From a virus, in the IMG/VR virus record IMGVR_UViG_3300032235_001020, positions 20,981 through 84,980 of that record: a stretch of 64,000 bases of DNA; one strand, written 5' to 3'. The notes below the pieces were generated by a model. That model ran no database searches, had not been told where the DNA came from, and saw only the letters and a program-made list of their open reading frames with translations. The first letter of the stretch is position 1. The number at the start of each line of letters is the position of its first letter. Made by a program: the position numbers and the translations under genes. Shown piece by piece: positions 46,012 through 54,999 of the stretch.

Positions 46012-46079
46012 GCAGGGAATTTCACCACTGCCGCTAGTCGGTCCCCCTGGGAATAGTGAAAAACAGGTAGATTAAGCGC

Positions 46080-47624
46080 ATGGCAGGCGTATCGATTGCC
46101 CTGGCGCGCAAACGCAGTGCGCTCAAGGCGGCTCAAAGCATCAAGAAGCAGCCAGAGGTGGTCGTCGAGGAGCCCGTTCTTCCTCCGCATGTCCTGAAGG
46201 CACGGGAGAACTTCGGGTACTTCTGCGAACTGATGGGCAAACCGCCAGCCCGGCACATGAAGGAATGGCATAGCGCCTTCTTGACCGGGCAAAGCAATGA
46301 GCACCTGCTGGACATCGCGGGCCCGAACACCTGCCTGCTCAGCCCCAGAGGCAGTGCCAAAAGCACGGTACTGGGTCTGCTACTGGGCTGGCTGATCGGC
46401 AGGCACGCGCTAGCCAAGAAGCTGCTGCGCATCCTGTATGTCTCGTACAACGTGGACGTTGCGCGCAACAAGAGCGCAGCCATCAAGAACCTGATCCTCT
46501 CCAAGACTTACCAGGAGATCTTCCCGTGCGTGCGGCTCTCCAAGACCAGGACCTCGGACGAGCTGTGGGGCATTGACTGGGATTTCGCCGACATCGACGT
46601 TCGAGGGGAAGACGCCTTCACGGTCGCCTGCGCTGGTCTAAAGGGAACGATCACCTCCAAGCGGAGCTCCCTGATCGTCGTGGATGACGCGATCAAGAGT
46701 GCGGCATCGATCGCCAACCCGGACATCCGCCGGGAGATGGAGAACAACTGGAACGCGGTGATCGTGCCGACCATGTTCCAGGGTGCGCGGGCCATCGCCT
46801 TGGGAACGAGATTCCACTTCGACGACCTGTTCTCGACCATCTACACCGAGAAGAAGGGGTGGAAGACCGTTGTTCAGTCGGCGCTGCGCTACGACGAGGA
46901 CGGCCGGCCGAAGTCCTACTGGCCCGAGATGTGGTCCACCAAGTACCTGCTCAAGCTGCAGAGTGACGATCGGATCTCGTTCTCGTACCAGTACCTGAAC
47001 CAGCCGGTGCGTTCCACGGAGCTGGGCGTCAGTCCAGAGCTGTTCGTCCGCGGCGAGGTGCCGGACACCTATGACATGGTCGGGGTGGGCATTGACCTCT
47101 CTGCGGGGATGAGCGAGCGGAACGACTGGACCGTGTTCACGCTGGCTGGCCGGGTCGACGACAAGTGCTACATCATCGATTACAGGCGCATGCGCTCGAT
47201 GGGCAACATCGAGAAGGTCGAAGCCCTGTGCGAGCTGCTGATGGAGTGGAACCTGCTGGCGGTCAACGACAATGGCCAGTACTTCCCAACAGCCTCAGCG
47301 GTCACGATCTGGCCTGAGGTCGTGGCCTATCAGAAGAGTTTCGAGGGGGACCTCAAGCGGGTGCTGTTCAACGAATGGCAGCTCTACAACCTGCACATCT
47401 CGCCTGTGAAGGGGTTCCGCGGCGACAAGCTTGCTCGGCTGCGCGGCATTCTCGGTCTGTTCCAGGCCAAGAAGATCATCTTCAACAAATACCGCGATTT
47501 CAGCTACATGATCGATGAGATCACGAACTTCGGTCATAGCCCCCATGACGACTGCGCTGACAGCCTCAACATCGTGGTGCAGGGGCTGATGAAGCGCGGA
47601 GCTGCGCAAATCGAATGGACCTAA
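46080..47624 (+). CDS. terL: Terminase large subunit
   Basis: 514 aa packaging motor. Walker A variant LLSPRGSAKST at 86-96, Walker B LIVVDD at 198-203, then LGTRFHFDDLFSTIY near 241-255. The nuclease half begins VGVGIDLSAG with Asp339 and ends with SPHDDCADSL near 487-496. It cuts and pumps DNA through the portal. The start is 7 nt after a TAGATT that may be fortuitous; portal follows at 10 nt. Confidence 0.93.
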   Translation: MAGVSIALARKRSALKAAQSIKKQPEVVVEEPVLPPHVLKARENFGYFCELMGKPPARHMKEWHSAFLTGQSNEHLLDIAGPNTCLLSPRGSAKSTVLGLLLGWLIGRHALAKKLLRILYVSYNVDVARNKSAAIKNLILSKTYQEIFPCVRLSKTRTSDELWGIDWDFADIDVRGEDAFTVACAGLKGTITSKRSSLIVVDDAIKSAASIANPDIRREMENNWNAVIVPTMFQGARAIALGTRFHFDDLFSTIYTEKKGWKTVVQSALRYDEDGRPKSYWPEMWSTKYLLKLQSDDRISFSYQYLNQPVRSTELGVSPELFVRGEVPDTYDMVGVGIDLSAGMSERNDWTVFTLAGRVDDKCYIIDYRRMRSMGNIEKVEALCELLMEWNLLAVNDNGQYFPTASAVTIWPEVVAYQKSFEGDLKRVLFNEWQLYNLHISPVKGFRGDKLARLRGILGLFQAKKIIFNKYRDFSYMIDEITNFGHSPHDDCADSLNIVVQGLMKRGAAQIEWT

Positions 47625-47633
47625 ACTAGACCC

Positions 47634-49853
47634 ATGAGCCAACCCAAAACCGAGCGTTTTCGCCGCATTCTGGAGGCCGCGCGCAAGCGTGACGGCACGG
47701 CTGGGGTCGACACGATGGTGGTCAACTCGCATCTCTCGCAGATGCGGTTGTTCATGCTGCGGGCCGGTTTGGAGTTCTACCCCGCGCAGGACACCTTCGG
47801 CTTTCGCAAGAGCTTCCTCGCGGCGCTGATACAAGAGAACGAGATCGACGCCCGACTCGAGGGCATCATCGACGACTTCCTGCTGGATGGGAAGGGTCTG
47901 TGGTACTTCCGTCCGGTGGGCGACAGCTACCGGCTGATGTGGTTCAGCAAGGAAAACTACCGCGCGTACTACGACGCAGCCGGCCAGCTGGAAGAGGTCG
48001 AGCTGATCTACAGCTTCACGGTGCGTGACGGGCTGGGGGCGATGGTTGCCATGGCCGGCGGCGATGGCGGGTCCCTGCGCTACGTGAAGCTCCAGGTTCG
48101 GCGCGACACCATCAAGGAGTCGATCACGACCGAGAAGCCGAGTTTTGACGCAGCCATTACGACGCTGACCTATGCGCCCAACTCGACGCGCACCCTGAGC
48201 AACAGTCTGGGCTTCATCCCCGCTGTCGAGTCATTCAACAACATGCGCTCGACTGGCATGGACGCCAGCGGCGAGTTTGATTGGCTGAGCGATCACATCG
48301 TCACGCACGACGATCTGATCAAGAACATCCGCGCCAACATCACCTTCTACGGCAACCCCACGCTGGTCTCGAGTCGTCCCAAGCAGGACCTGATCGAGTC
48401 TGGCGATGGAGAGGAGTTCCGCCCGACTATCAGCTCGCAGGCCGGCTTCTATGCGGCGAATCGCCCCTCGACGCGCCTGAGTTCCCCGATGGGAGCTGGC
48501 GGTGGCGGCGGCGTCAAGGTCCCGCGGATCATCGCCAACATTGAGGCCACGGACCGCGTGGCGTACATCACGCCCGATGCGGTGTCTGGCGACCAGAACC
48601 TCTACGCCCGCCAGTACCGCGAGGAGCTGCGCAATGCCATGGGCGGCGTCGACGAGCTTGGTATCAGCTCTGGCGCTACGGCGTACGAAGTCAAGTCCCT
48701 CTATGGCCGGGCGGCGACAACGGCATCGAGGAAGTGCCGGGGCCTGCTCACCTACGGGCTGTGCAAATTGCTCTCGCTCGTCCTGTTCAACGAAGAGAAG
48801 ATCTTCCGGGAGTCCTTCGCCGCTGCCGTCGGCCTGGAAGCACCACCGGTCCCCCTGCGGGAAGAGTTCCCCGATCCGCAGCAATACCAGGAAGCCGTTG
48901 CTGGATTCCGCGATACCTATAAGCAGTTCGAGGAAGCCCTAGAAGCCCAGATCAGGGACGCGGTGCAGGCCCGGGAATTGCCACCAGGTGTCGTTGGTTT
49001 GATCCCCGATGGCGATCGCAAGATTGATTGGCGTTGGCTGGGTCCCGTTTTCGAGGACTCCACAGAAGATATACTGAACTCAAGCATTGTTGTGCGAAAC
49101 CTGCAGGAGCTCGGTGTCAACAGCATCGAGGCCCTCAGGTACCTCTTCCCGGATAAAACCGACGAAGAACGCAGTGCAATGCTCAGTGGCTATCCATTCC
49201 GAATGGCTCAAGCCACGCAGCAAAGCATTGGAACCTTCCTGTCGCTGATTCAAAACATGCGACAGACCCCGCACCCGCAGGCTCCGGATCTCCCCCTGCT
49301 AGCGGACCCCAAGCTCGATCTGACGCCCTACGTCTATCGAGCTCTCGAATTCCTTAAGAGAGAACTGACCTATGCAGGACAGTACAGCGATGGCGACGGC
49401 AGTGGCGACCCCACAGCCCTCGATCCCATCCAGCGTGGCCGCGCCGACCGTGGCCTCCCCATCGATCCAGCAAGCGGCCCCAGCTTCATACCCGACGGCG
49501 CAACCGCAGGTTCCGGCTTACGCCCCGGAAGCTCCGGTTTCAGTGCCTCAGGCGAACCCCTGGCAGGCGGCGTACCAGGGGCTGCTCGCCAGCTTGAGCG
49601 CGACGCCTCAATCCCAGTCCCAGGGGTACTACTCAGCTCCGACCCAACAGGAGGCCCCTACCCCGGCGACCTACTTGCAGGCACCGGTGAGCTACCAGGC
49701 GGCTCCCTCCGTTACGGCGCCGCTGACCTCAGCGTTCCCACAAACGGCGGCCTATTCCCAGGCGATTCCGGCACAGGCTCCGAGCTACAACAGCGCGCCG
49801 AGCGCAGCCGCGAGCGACGAGTATCTGCAAAGCGTCAGCAGCGAAAGTCTTGA
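47634..49853 (+). CDS. Portal protein with long disordered C-terminal tail
   Basis: 739 aa. The head-tail portal ring protein: helical start (SHLSQMRLFMLRAGLEFYPA), IIDDFLLDGKGLWYFRPVGD, FIPAVESFNNMRST, EELRNAMGGVDELGISSGAT, then a long helical stem-crown region to about residue 580. The last 160 residues are Gly/Pro/Ser-rich with a basic end (ERSRERRVSAKRQQRKS) and are read from the same DNA as the start of the scaffold-like gene. Confidence 0.88.
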   Translation: MSQPKTERFRRILEAARKRDGTAGVDTMVVNSHLSQMRLFMLRAGLEFYPAQDTFGFRKSFLAALIQENEIDARLEGIIDDFLLDGKGLWYFRPVGDSYRLMWFSKENYRAYYDAAGQLEEVELIYSFTVRDGLGAMVAMAGGDGGSLRYVKLQVRRDTIKESITTEKPSFDAAITTLTYAPNSTRTLSNSLGFIPAVESFNNMRSTGMDASGEFDWLSDHIVTHDDLIKNIRANITFYGNPTLVSSRPKQDLIESGDGEEFRPTISSQAGFYAANRPSTRLSSPMGAGGGGGVKVPRIIANIEATDRVAYITPDAVSGDQNLYARQYREELRNAMGGVDELGISSGATAYEVKSLYGRAATTASRKCRGLLTYGLCKLLSLVLFNEEKIFRESFAAAVGLEAPPVPLREEFPDPQQYQEAVAGFRDTYKQFEEALEAQIRDAVQARELPPGVVGLIPDGDRKIDWRWLGPVFEDSTEDILNSSIVVRNLQELGVNSIEALRYLFPDKTDEERSAMLSGYPFRMAQATQQSIGTFLSLIQNMRQTPHPQAPDLPLLADPKLDLTPYVYRALEFLKRELTYAGQYSDGDGSGDPTALDPIQRGRADRGLPIDPASGPSFIPDGATAGSGLRPGSSGFSASGEPLAGGVPGAARQLERDASIPVPGVLLSSDPTGGPYPGDLLAGTGELPGGSLRYGAADLSVPTNGGLFPGDSGTGSELQQRAERSRERRVSAKRQQRKS

Positions 49854-50370
49854 GGTTCTCCAGCATTTCGGTGCTGAGGCCCCTGCCCTGCTGAACCGCT
49901 ATGCCTGCGTGGTCGAGGACGCGCTGCTGAGCCAGGCCCGGCAGACCGCCGAGGCCCTGAGCCAACTGCAGACCATCCACGGTCAACTGCAGAACTCGCA
50001 CACTGTGATCGAGGCTGCGGCTGAGGACAATGCGGCTTATCACACGCTGCTGACCAACCCCGAGATCCTCGCTGAGTACGTCAACGAGTTCTTCGGTCCC
50101 CAGGGTCCCTATCCCACCGAGCTGCCCCAGGATCGCCTGGCTGCTGAAGTCGCCGCCAACGAGCGTCGCTTCGCCCCCGCCCCTGCGACCTATCAGCGCC
50201 CTCAGATGGAGATGCCCGCTCCTGACGTGCAAGCCAGCAATGGCGGCGGTGACGACTTCTGGGCCACCTTCTCTGCCCTGAGCGAGCGCAACCCTGCGGC
50301 CGCCTGGCAGATGCTGAGCCAAGCCACCCCTGAGGCTCTGCGCAGCAAGGTGCTGGTTTCCGAAGGCTGA
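49372..50370 (+). CDS. Scaffold-like head-assembly protein overlapping the portal gene
   Basis: 332 aa in the +1 frame relative to the portal; the first 482 nt are shared. Residues 1-140 are Pro/Gln/Ala/Ser-rich and unstructured; from about 145 come helices (SLEVLQHFGAEAPALLNRYA, AEALSQLQTIHGQLQNSHTV), then a Pro-rich stretch and a helical end. Position between portal and capsid plus composition suggest scaffolding. AAGAGAG lies about 13 nt before ATG 49372. Confidence 0.68.
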   Translation: MQDSTAMATAVATPQPSIPSSVAAPTVASPSIQQAAPASYPTAQPQVPAYAPEAPVSVPQANPWQAAYQGLLASLSATPQSQSQGYYSAPTQQEAPTPATYLQAPVSYQAAPSVTAPLTSAFPQTAAYSQAIPAQAPSYNSAPSAAASDEYLQSVSSESLEVLQHFGAEAPALLNRYACVVEDALLSQARQTAEALSQLQTIHGQLQNSHTVIEAAAEDNAAYHTLLTNPEILAEYVNEFFGPQGPYPTELPQDRLAAEVAANERRFAPAPATYQRPQMEMPAPDVQASNGGGDDFWATFSALSERNPAAAWQMLSQATPEALRSKVLVSEG

Positions 50371-50384
50371 ACAAGGAGGACGTA

Positions 50385-50675
50385 ATGGCAAATCTGCCGC
50401 CCAACCTGCCTGCTCACTTCAATCCGGTTGCCACTCAATTGAGGGCAGGCACCGCGGTTGCCCAGGTTCAGCAGTCACTCCAGCAAGAAGAAACGCGCCA
50501 AGGCGTGCGCGAGGAAGCCCGGGAAGTTGCCGCCAATGCGCTCGTTCAGCGAGCCAAGAAGGCGGTACAACTGGCCGTTGTTCAGCAGGGTAGTGGTGAT
50601 CCTCGTGACACCCTCCCCGGCCTGACAGCTATCGCTGATCGCCCTGAGCTGCTGAATAACATCGGCCTCGGATGA
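50385..50675 (+). CDS. Small head-cluster protein
   Basis: 96 aa with an excellent ribosome site (AAGGAGG) 8 nt before ATG 50385. MANLPPNLPAHFNPVATQLR then a Gln/Glu/Arg coiled helix (SLQQEETRQGVREEAREVAA). Possibly a capsid-assembly or completion factor; its strong translation signal suggests high copy number. Confidence 0.66.
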   Translation: MANLPPNLPAHFNPVATQLRAGTAVAQVQQSLQQEETRQGVREEAREVAANALVQRAKKAVQLAVVQQGSGDPRDTLPGLTAIADRPELLNNIGLG

Positions 50676-50683
50676 GCCCCGGC

Positions 50684-50689
50684 TAGATT
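50684..50689 (+). promoter_or_regulatory. TAGATT -10-like box
   Basis: TAGATT 28 nt before ATG 50712. Confidence 0.45.
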
Positions 50690-50711
50690 AGGTTTACTGC
50701 GTCAGACGTGA

Positions 50712-51035
50712 ATGCGTTTAGCGGGTAGCCCTGAGCTGTTTGATGCCCTGGTTCGGCAATACGCCGGCCGGGGCATTCCTCGTGGGGCATCTCAGCACCT
50801 GGCGGCAGAGACGGTGACCGGCGGGGATTCAGTTGAGACCCGGCTGGATGCGTTCTTCGGGCTGTATGAACTCCTGCAGTCCAAGGGCTACAGCGAATCA
50901 GCAGCACAGCACCTGGCTGTCGAAATGATGGAAGGGCGCGAGCCCATGGCGCAGTCAACGCTTCGCTACGCAGGAGTTTATGGCGATTCACCCGCAGACG
51001 CTGGGATTGGCGACTCGGCTGATCGAGGAATTTGA
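50712..51035 (+). CDS. Unknown protein ahead of the endolysin
   Basis: 107 aa, RLAGSPELFDALVRQYAGRG, LDAFFGLYELLQSKGYSESA, QHLAVEMMEGREPMAQ. No hydrophobic helix, so not a holin. The last 18 residues overlap the endolysin start (56 nt). Confidence 0.6.
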   Translation: MRLAGSPELFDALVRQYAGRGIPRGASQHLAAETVTGGDSVETRLDAFFGLYELLQSKGYSESAAQHLAVEMMEGREPMAQSTLRYAGVYGDSPADAGIGDSADRGI

Positions 51036-52146
51036 AGGGATTGAACTCGAGGCCTATCTCGATCCCGTCGGCATTCCAACGATCTGCGCTGGTCTGACCC
51101 GTTATCCGAACGGGGAACCCGTGCGCATGGGCGACCAGTGCGACCACAGGATCTGCAAGGCGCACCTCCAGGAACTACTGAAATCACAGTTCGTGCCTGC
51201 GATGGAGTGCATTCCTGGCTGGGATCGACTGGGCCCACAGCGACAGTCTGTCTTGCTGAGCTTTGCCTGGAACCTGGGCGCCATGTTCTACGGCAGTGCA
51301 GGATTTGAATCGATCACGCGTGTACTGCGGGAAGGCGCAGTGAAGGCCGAGCAATACAGACAGATGCCTCAGGCTCTTAGCCTTTATGTCAAGGCAGGGG
51401 GTAGAACACTGCCAGGACTGGTTAATCGCCGCCACCGCGAAGGTGAGATCTGGCAACGAGAGGATGACGGCACCATGAAGTTCATCGCACAGCAGGACAC
51501 CCTGCTCAAGAAGGCGCCGATCGACGGCCATTACTTGTCGGAAGCAGGCAAGAAGCCAGTCAGCAAAGGCGAATTGCTGGCAGTCAGCAAGCTGGACGAG
51601 ATTCCAGGCGACAGTCATGCATGGGTGACACTGCATGGATCTGGCGAACGGTGGGTGCTGTTCACGCCGCACTGGCTCGAGGAGCGTGCCAAGCCAGCGC
51701 CAGCCCCCTCTAGTGCGATCAACTGGAGCGACTTTGCCTGCCCAGTGGGCAAGTACGTCACGGTCGGCGAGGTCCTGCAGTACGACGCTCGCCGGGCGCC
51801 TAAGGCCGGCAGTGCCGAGGAGAAGGCCATCATCGAGGTCTGCCGGCAGTTCGATGCGATCCGCACGGCATGGGCCGGTCCACTGGGCATCACCAGCGGC
51901 TACCGCCCAGAGCCGATCAATAGCCAGGTGGGCGGGGTGCCGGGCAGCTACCACGTCAAGGGCATGGCCTTGGACATCTATCCCATTGGCGAATCACTGC
52001 AGAAGTTCCACGAATGGCTGGTGCAGCGATGGAGCGGCGGTTACGGCGACGGGCGTCCGCGCGGATTCATTCACATCGATACTCGCAATGGAGGCAAGTT
52101 CACTGCACGTGCTGGAGTAAAGCCATCTGCAATTTGGGATTACTGA
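50980..52146 (+). CDS. Bifunctional endolysin: GH24 lysozyme plus M15-type peptidase
   Basis: 388 aa. Residues 10-155 are a T4-type lysozyme: FEG at 18-20 with the likely catalytic Glu19, Asp28 and Thr34 (EAYLDPVGIPT), then the helical core (LLSFAWNLGAMFYGSAGF). Residues 170-235 resemble an SH3-like linker. Residues 245-388 match M15_3 peptidases: SGYRP 306-310, YHVKGMALDI with His325 and Asp332, GFIHIDTR with His365. It would cut both the glycan and the peptide of peptidoglycan. No holin lies next to it. Confidence 0.88.
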   Translation: MAIHPQTLGLATRLIEEFEGIELEAYLDPVGIPTICAGLTRYPNGEPVRMGDQCDHRICKAHLQELLKSQFVPAMECIPGWDRLGPQRQSVLLSFAWNLGAMFYGSAGFESITRVLREGAVKAEQYRQMPQALSLYVKAGGRTLPGLVNRRHREGEIWQREDDGTMKFIAQQDTLLKKAPIDGHYLSEAGKKPVSKGELLAVSKLDEIPGDSHAWVTLHGSGERWVLFTPHWLEERAKPAPAPSSAINWSDFACPVGKYVTVGEVLQYDARRAPKAGSAEEKAIIEVCRQFDAIRTAWAGPLGITSGYRPEPINSQVGGVPGSYHVKGMALDIYPIGESLQKFHEWLVQRWSGGYGDGRPRGFIHIDTRNGGKFTARAGVKPSAIWDY

Positions 52147-52148
52147 GC

Positions 52149-52167
52149 TCGTTAGACTTGATCTAAC
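52149..52167 (+). promoter_or_regulatory. TAGACT box inside a GTTAGA/TCTAAC hairpin
   Basis: TCGTTAGACT (52149-52158) repeats 39406-39415; GTTAGA-CTTGA-TCTAAC is a perfect 6-bp inverted repeat. 38 nt before ATG 52191. Confidence 0.52.
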
Positions 52168-52190
52168 GCATAGACATCTGGCGAGCACAA

Positions 52191-52640
52191 ATGGCCGTCA
52201 TCAGCAAGATCAACCGCCGTGGGATCAACGGAAAGCAGGTGATCACGGGCCCCGGTCAGCTGATCGGCCCGAAGTCTGGCGATACCAAGAGTGACTTCTC
52301 CCGGCTGAGCGGGATTCAAGGTTCCGTCGACCAGTACGAGATCACCACGGGATCAGGCACCAGCGCTGGTAATTACACCGTCACACTGCGGCCCTTTAGC
52401 GAGAATGGTTTTACGGCCTCGCACCGCGCCGTTGGAGACGTAGCAGTTCTGCGTCAGATCAACGGCGTTGCAGCACCCACGGCGGCGATCAACTGCCTGA
52501 GCCGCAAGCGCCCCGCGCGGGGTACGGCAACGGTGACACTCGGACCCTTCACGGTGCTGGCAGGAGACCGGCTCTGGGTCGTGATCGAGCACAAGGACCA
52601 CTCGACCCTGAAGTATCAGGTCGAAGTCGATTTCGTCTGA
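52191..52640 (+). CDS. Unknown beta-rich structural protein
   Basis: 149 aa, GSGTSAGNYTVTLRPFSENG, GTATVTLGPFTVLAGDRLWV, YQVEVDFV: strand-rich and Ser/Thr/Gly-rich, like decoration or minor head/tail proteins. Monocistronic, converging on the leftward tail block. Confidence 0.62.
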   Translation: MAVISKINRRGINGKQVITGPGQLIGPKSGDTKSDFSRLSGIQGSVDQYEITTGSGTSAGNYTVTLRPFSENGFTASHRAVGDVAVLRQINGVAAPTAAINCLSRKRPARGTATVTLGPFTVLAGDRLWVVIEHKDHSTLKYQVEVDFV

Positions 52641-52649
52641 TAACTGCCG

Positions 52650-52781
52650 TTACTTGCCTTGGCCGCGCTTGAGCTTGCGGCCATGGCTGGCTTTACTGCG
52701 ACGACCGTTGCCTTGGCGGGTCATCTTTTCGATCGGGTCCTTGTGGATGGCGCAGGTCGGCGATTTCTTGGGTTTGACCAT
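52650..52781 (-). CDS. 43-aa basic protein
   Basis: ATG 52781 to TAA 52650; MVKPKKSPTCAIHKDPIEKM then Arg/Lys/Gly-rich. TGATG overlap with the upstream gene. Probably binds nucleic acid or is a virion component. Confidence 0.55.
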   Translation of the reverse strand: MVKPKKSPTCAIHKDPIEKMTRQGNGRRSKASHGRKLKRGQGK

Positions 52782-53197
52782 CAGACCAGACGGATCGCAA
52801 GTGCGCCGGCGTTGAATTGGACGGTGTCACCAGCGACGACGTCAACGGAAGTGGTGAGCTGACCGGATGCCAGGAAGTTGCCGCCAGTGACGGCATCCCA
52901 CACGCCGAAGTAAGTCACCGTGGCGCCAGCGGCCGCGTTGGTGGTGATCTGAACCGAATTATTGTTCGTGATCTGGAATCCGCCACCCGGGGCGGAGCCG
53001 ACAGTGCTGAACGTAGAGGTCGTCACACTGGTGCGGTTGGCACTGCCGGTGATCGTGGACTGGACGTTGTTACTGGTCCCAGCGGTACCGGGATCGCCGG
53101 AATGGAGGCTGACAAATACAGTCGACAGTGCCGTGGGGAATGTCGTGCCTTTCACCCAAACCAGGATTTTATCGGCCAGATACTGGGAAAACGCCAT
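52781..53197 (-). CDS. Beta-structured tail-type protein (VSLHSGDPG family)
   Basis: 138 aa. VFVSLHSGDPGTAGTSNNVQ, GGFQITNNNSVQITTNAAAG, YFGVWDAVTGGNFLASGQLT follow a common phage structural pattern (SLHT-x-DPG ... THFG-x-FDAATGG ... L-x-G-L). Family known near tail-fibre genes. The opposite strand of the virion unit is unusual. Confidence 0.75.
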   Translation of the reverse strand: MAFSQYLADKILVWVKGTTFPTALSTVFVSLHSGDPGTAGTSNNVQSTITGSANRTSVTTSTFSTVGSAPGGGFQITNNNSVQITTNAAAGATVTYFGVWDAVTGGNFLASGQLTTSVDVVAGDTVQFNAGALAIRLV

Positions 53198-53257
53198 GTC
53201 CTCGTTGGACCACTCGCGGGCAATGGAATGATTCTAGGAAGAGCGAGTGATGCCCTA

Positions 53258-54058
53258 TTAGTAACCGTAGCCGCCGCCATACGGTGCTTCGCTGCTGAGC
53301 GTTCCTTGAGATTGATCGCCCCCGCTGGCAACTCCTCTGAGCTTCCAATTCATCATCAGACGGCCAGTAGGCACCATGATGCCGGCGGCAACCCCGCGCA
53401 TAATCGAAAGAGTCAGGGTTGGCGTTGCAGTACCCCCTGCAGGGCCTTGCGCCTTCTTGATCACGCTGGGCCGAAGGAGGGCCCCCTCCAGTGGAGCACT
53501 GCCCCGGGCGGGCGCGATGACCTTGACCAGTGGAATACGCCCGCCGGGAACAAAGGCTCCCTGGGCGGCACCATTCAAGAGTGCGTACCGCCCGACGGAG
53601 ACCGTAATCGCAAAGGGAATGCGCTGCCACTGACTGCTGGCAACCGTGATGTAATAGGTCCCCGCTGGTAAGCCCAGCAGGTTTTCGTACGCTTCTGTGC
53701 CGTAGACGTCGCACTCGGTTGCGTAGCCGCTGGCATCCATCTGAATTGGCTTGCGCTCGCCATCGAGAATGCCAACACTGACGAACCGGTCGGTGCTGGC
53801 GCCGCTGGCGCGCTTGCGGACACTGAGCTCGACGCGTCGCGGCAGGGACACCTTGAAGAACAGAGTGTTGCTGCCGGCTTCTGATCCGATCTCACCAGCG
53901 AGATCCGCAACAAGGATGTCCGTCTCGCCGAGATCGCGAGATTTGCTGATGGAGTTGTACTTGACGTAGTACGGCCGAAGATACGATGGCAGCGTCGAGT
54001 CACTGCCGCCGTAGCTAGATCGAATGCTCTCGTAGGACTGGGTCTGGGATAGTGCCAT
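53258..54058 (-). CDS. Structural protein with PPC-like beta-sandwich
   Basis: 266 aa. Residues 60-160 (TLFFKVSLPRRVELSVRKRA, FVSVGILDGERKPI, LLGLPAGTYYITVASS) resemble the pre-peptidase C-terminal type sandwich used for surface attachment. C-terminus is Gly-rich (APYGGGYGY). Coupled by ATGA to the 54-aa gene upstream. Likely tail or baseplate. Confidence 0.66.
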   Translation of the reverse strand: MALSQTQSYESIRSSYGGSDSTLPSYLRPYYVKYNSISKSRDLGETDILVADLAGEIGSEAGSNTLFFKVSLPRRVELSVRKRASGASTDRFVSVGILDGERKPIQMDASGYATECDVYGTEAYENLLGLPAGTYYITVASSQWQRIPFAITVSVGRYALLNGAAQGAFVPGGRIPLVKVIAPARGSAPLEGALLRPSVIKKAQGPAGGTATPTLTLSIMRGVAAGIMVPTGRLMMNWKLRGVASGGDQSQGTLSSEAPYGGGYGY

Positions 54059-54222
54059 CAGAGTTCATAGATGCGGCACTCTTCGGCCCAGGGGTTCTCG
54101 TGGCAGAAATTGAGGAACTTGCGCCGCATGCCGGAGTCCAGTGGATCGGCGACCTCATCCGGCCGCGCGCCGGTGTAGTCGGAGTCCAGCGTCTGGTCTT
54201 CGGGGGCTCCTTGCTGAGCCAT
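54058..54222 (-). CDS. 54-aa conserved-looking small protein (CHENPWAEECRIYE type)
   Basis: ATG 54222. MAQQGAPEDQTLDSDYTGAR, then RRKFLNFCHENPWAEECRIY. The two-Cys ending is familiar from small cyanophage structural-cluster proteins. Coupled to the next gene (ATGA). Confidence 0.62.
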   Translation of the reverse strand: MAQQGAPEDQTLDSDYTGARPDEVADPLDSGMRRKFLNFCHENPWAEECRIYEL

Positions 54223-54386
54223 ATAATGCCCGCCAGGGATGACGCAATGCTACTCAATACGCGGATCCCGAATATGTGACAGCTATCCGGAATGCGAGTA
54301 CCAGGCGCCGCCGCACGCTGATCAGACGCACGGCGGTTCACTCACCAGCTCGGAGAAACGGCAAAAATCCGAGCTCCTGGAAAATA

Positions 54387-54415
54387 GACCCCTGCCGCCG
54401 TTCTTCTTCGGGGTC
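54387..54415 (-). terminator. Probable terminator after the second homing-endonuclease frame
   Basis: GACCCC...GGGGTC stem followed leftward by TATTTTCC, about 25 nt past the stop at 54439. Confidence 0.55.
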
Positions 54416-54438
54416 GCTACCGAAATAGCAGAGTTACG

Positions 54439-54999
54439 CTAACGCCTCAGAGTTGGCAGCTTGCAGCGGGGAATGAGCTGCCTGAGGTCCTGAATGAGGT
54501 CATCTGCGTAGATGCCCTGAAACTCGAGGCGGCCTTTCTGCACCAATGACGGCAGGTAGCCAAGGCCCCGCACCCACTCCTGCAGATGCTGCGTTTCCTC
54601 GAGGTTGGCCCAGGAGCGTAAGACGACCTTGCGGCGCGAGGCGGTACCGGTGTCACACCACAAAGCAGCAAGACCCTGCATGCCGACGATCTGGAGGATC
54701 TCAGGCGTCAGGCGGCGCTCGTCTCTGAAGAAGAGCAGGTCATAGACGCGATACAGGTCAGGGCTATGGACGCGAATGCGCCGGTCGTCGTAGAAGCCAT
54801 CGGCCTGGATGATGTCCGAGACCGCCTCGAGCTTGCCGTCATGCGCCTTGTGGAGCATGCGCAGTTGGTGGTTCAAGTACGTCAGGTCGGTCTCCCGGCG
54901 CTTGATCTCGAGCCACGGCCGCTTCTTCACCCCCTTCAGGCCAATCGTCCCGCGTCCCAAGCAGTAACTCAGTGCGAGCGCTACGAATGAGGCTGACAT
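54439..54999 (-). CDS. LAGLIDADG-type domain, second half of a split homing endonuclease
   Basis: 186 aa from ATG 54999. ALALSYCLGRGTIGL occupies the place of the LAGLIDADG helix, with Arg instead of the usual catalytic Asp; YRVYDLLFFRDERRLTPEIL and LAALWCDTGTASRRK match the LAGLIDADG_2 middle and end. The catalytic acid is missing, so this domain is probably inactive or structural. Confidence 0.6.
   Translation of the reverse strand: MSASFVALALSYCLGRGTIGLKGVKKRPWLEIKRRETDLTYLNHQLRMLHKAHDGKLEAVSDIIQADGFYDDRRIRVHSPDLYRVYDLLFFRDERRLTPEILQIVGMQGLAALWCDTGTASRRKVVLRSWANLEETQHLQEWVRGLGYLPSLVQKGRLEFQGIYADDLIQDLRQLIPRCKLPTLRR

Noticed and set aside
47629-47634. TAGACC before the portal start and TAGATT at 46068 as promoters
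   Set aside because: They lie only 5-12 nt before the start codons, too close compared with the 26-39 nt of the other boxes.
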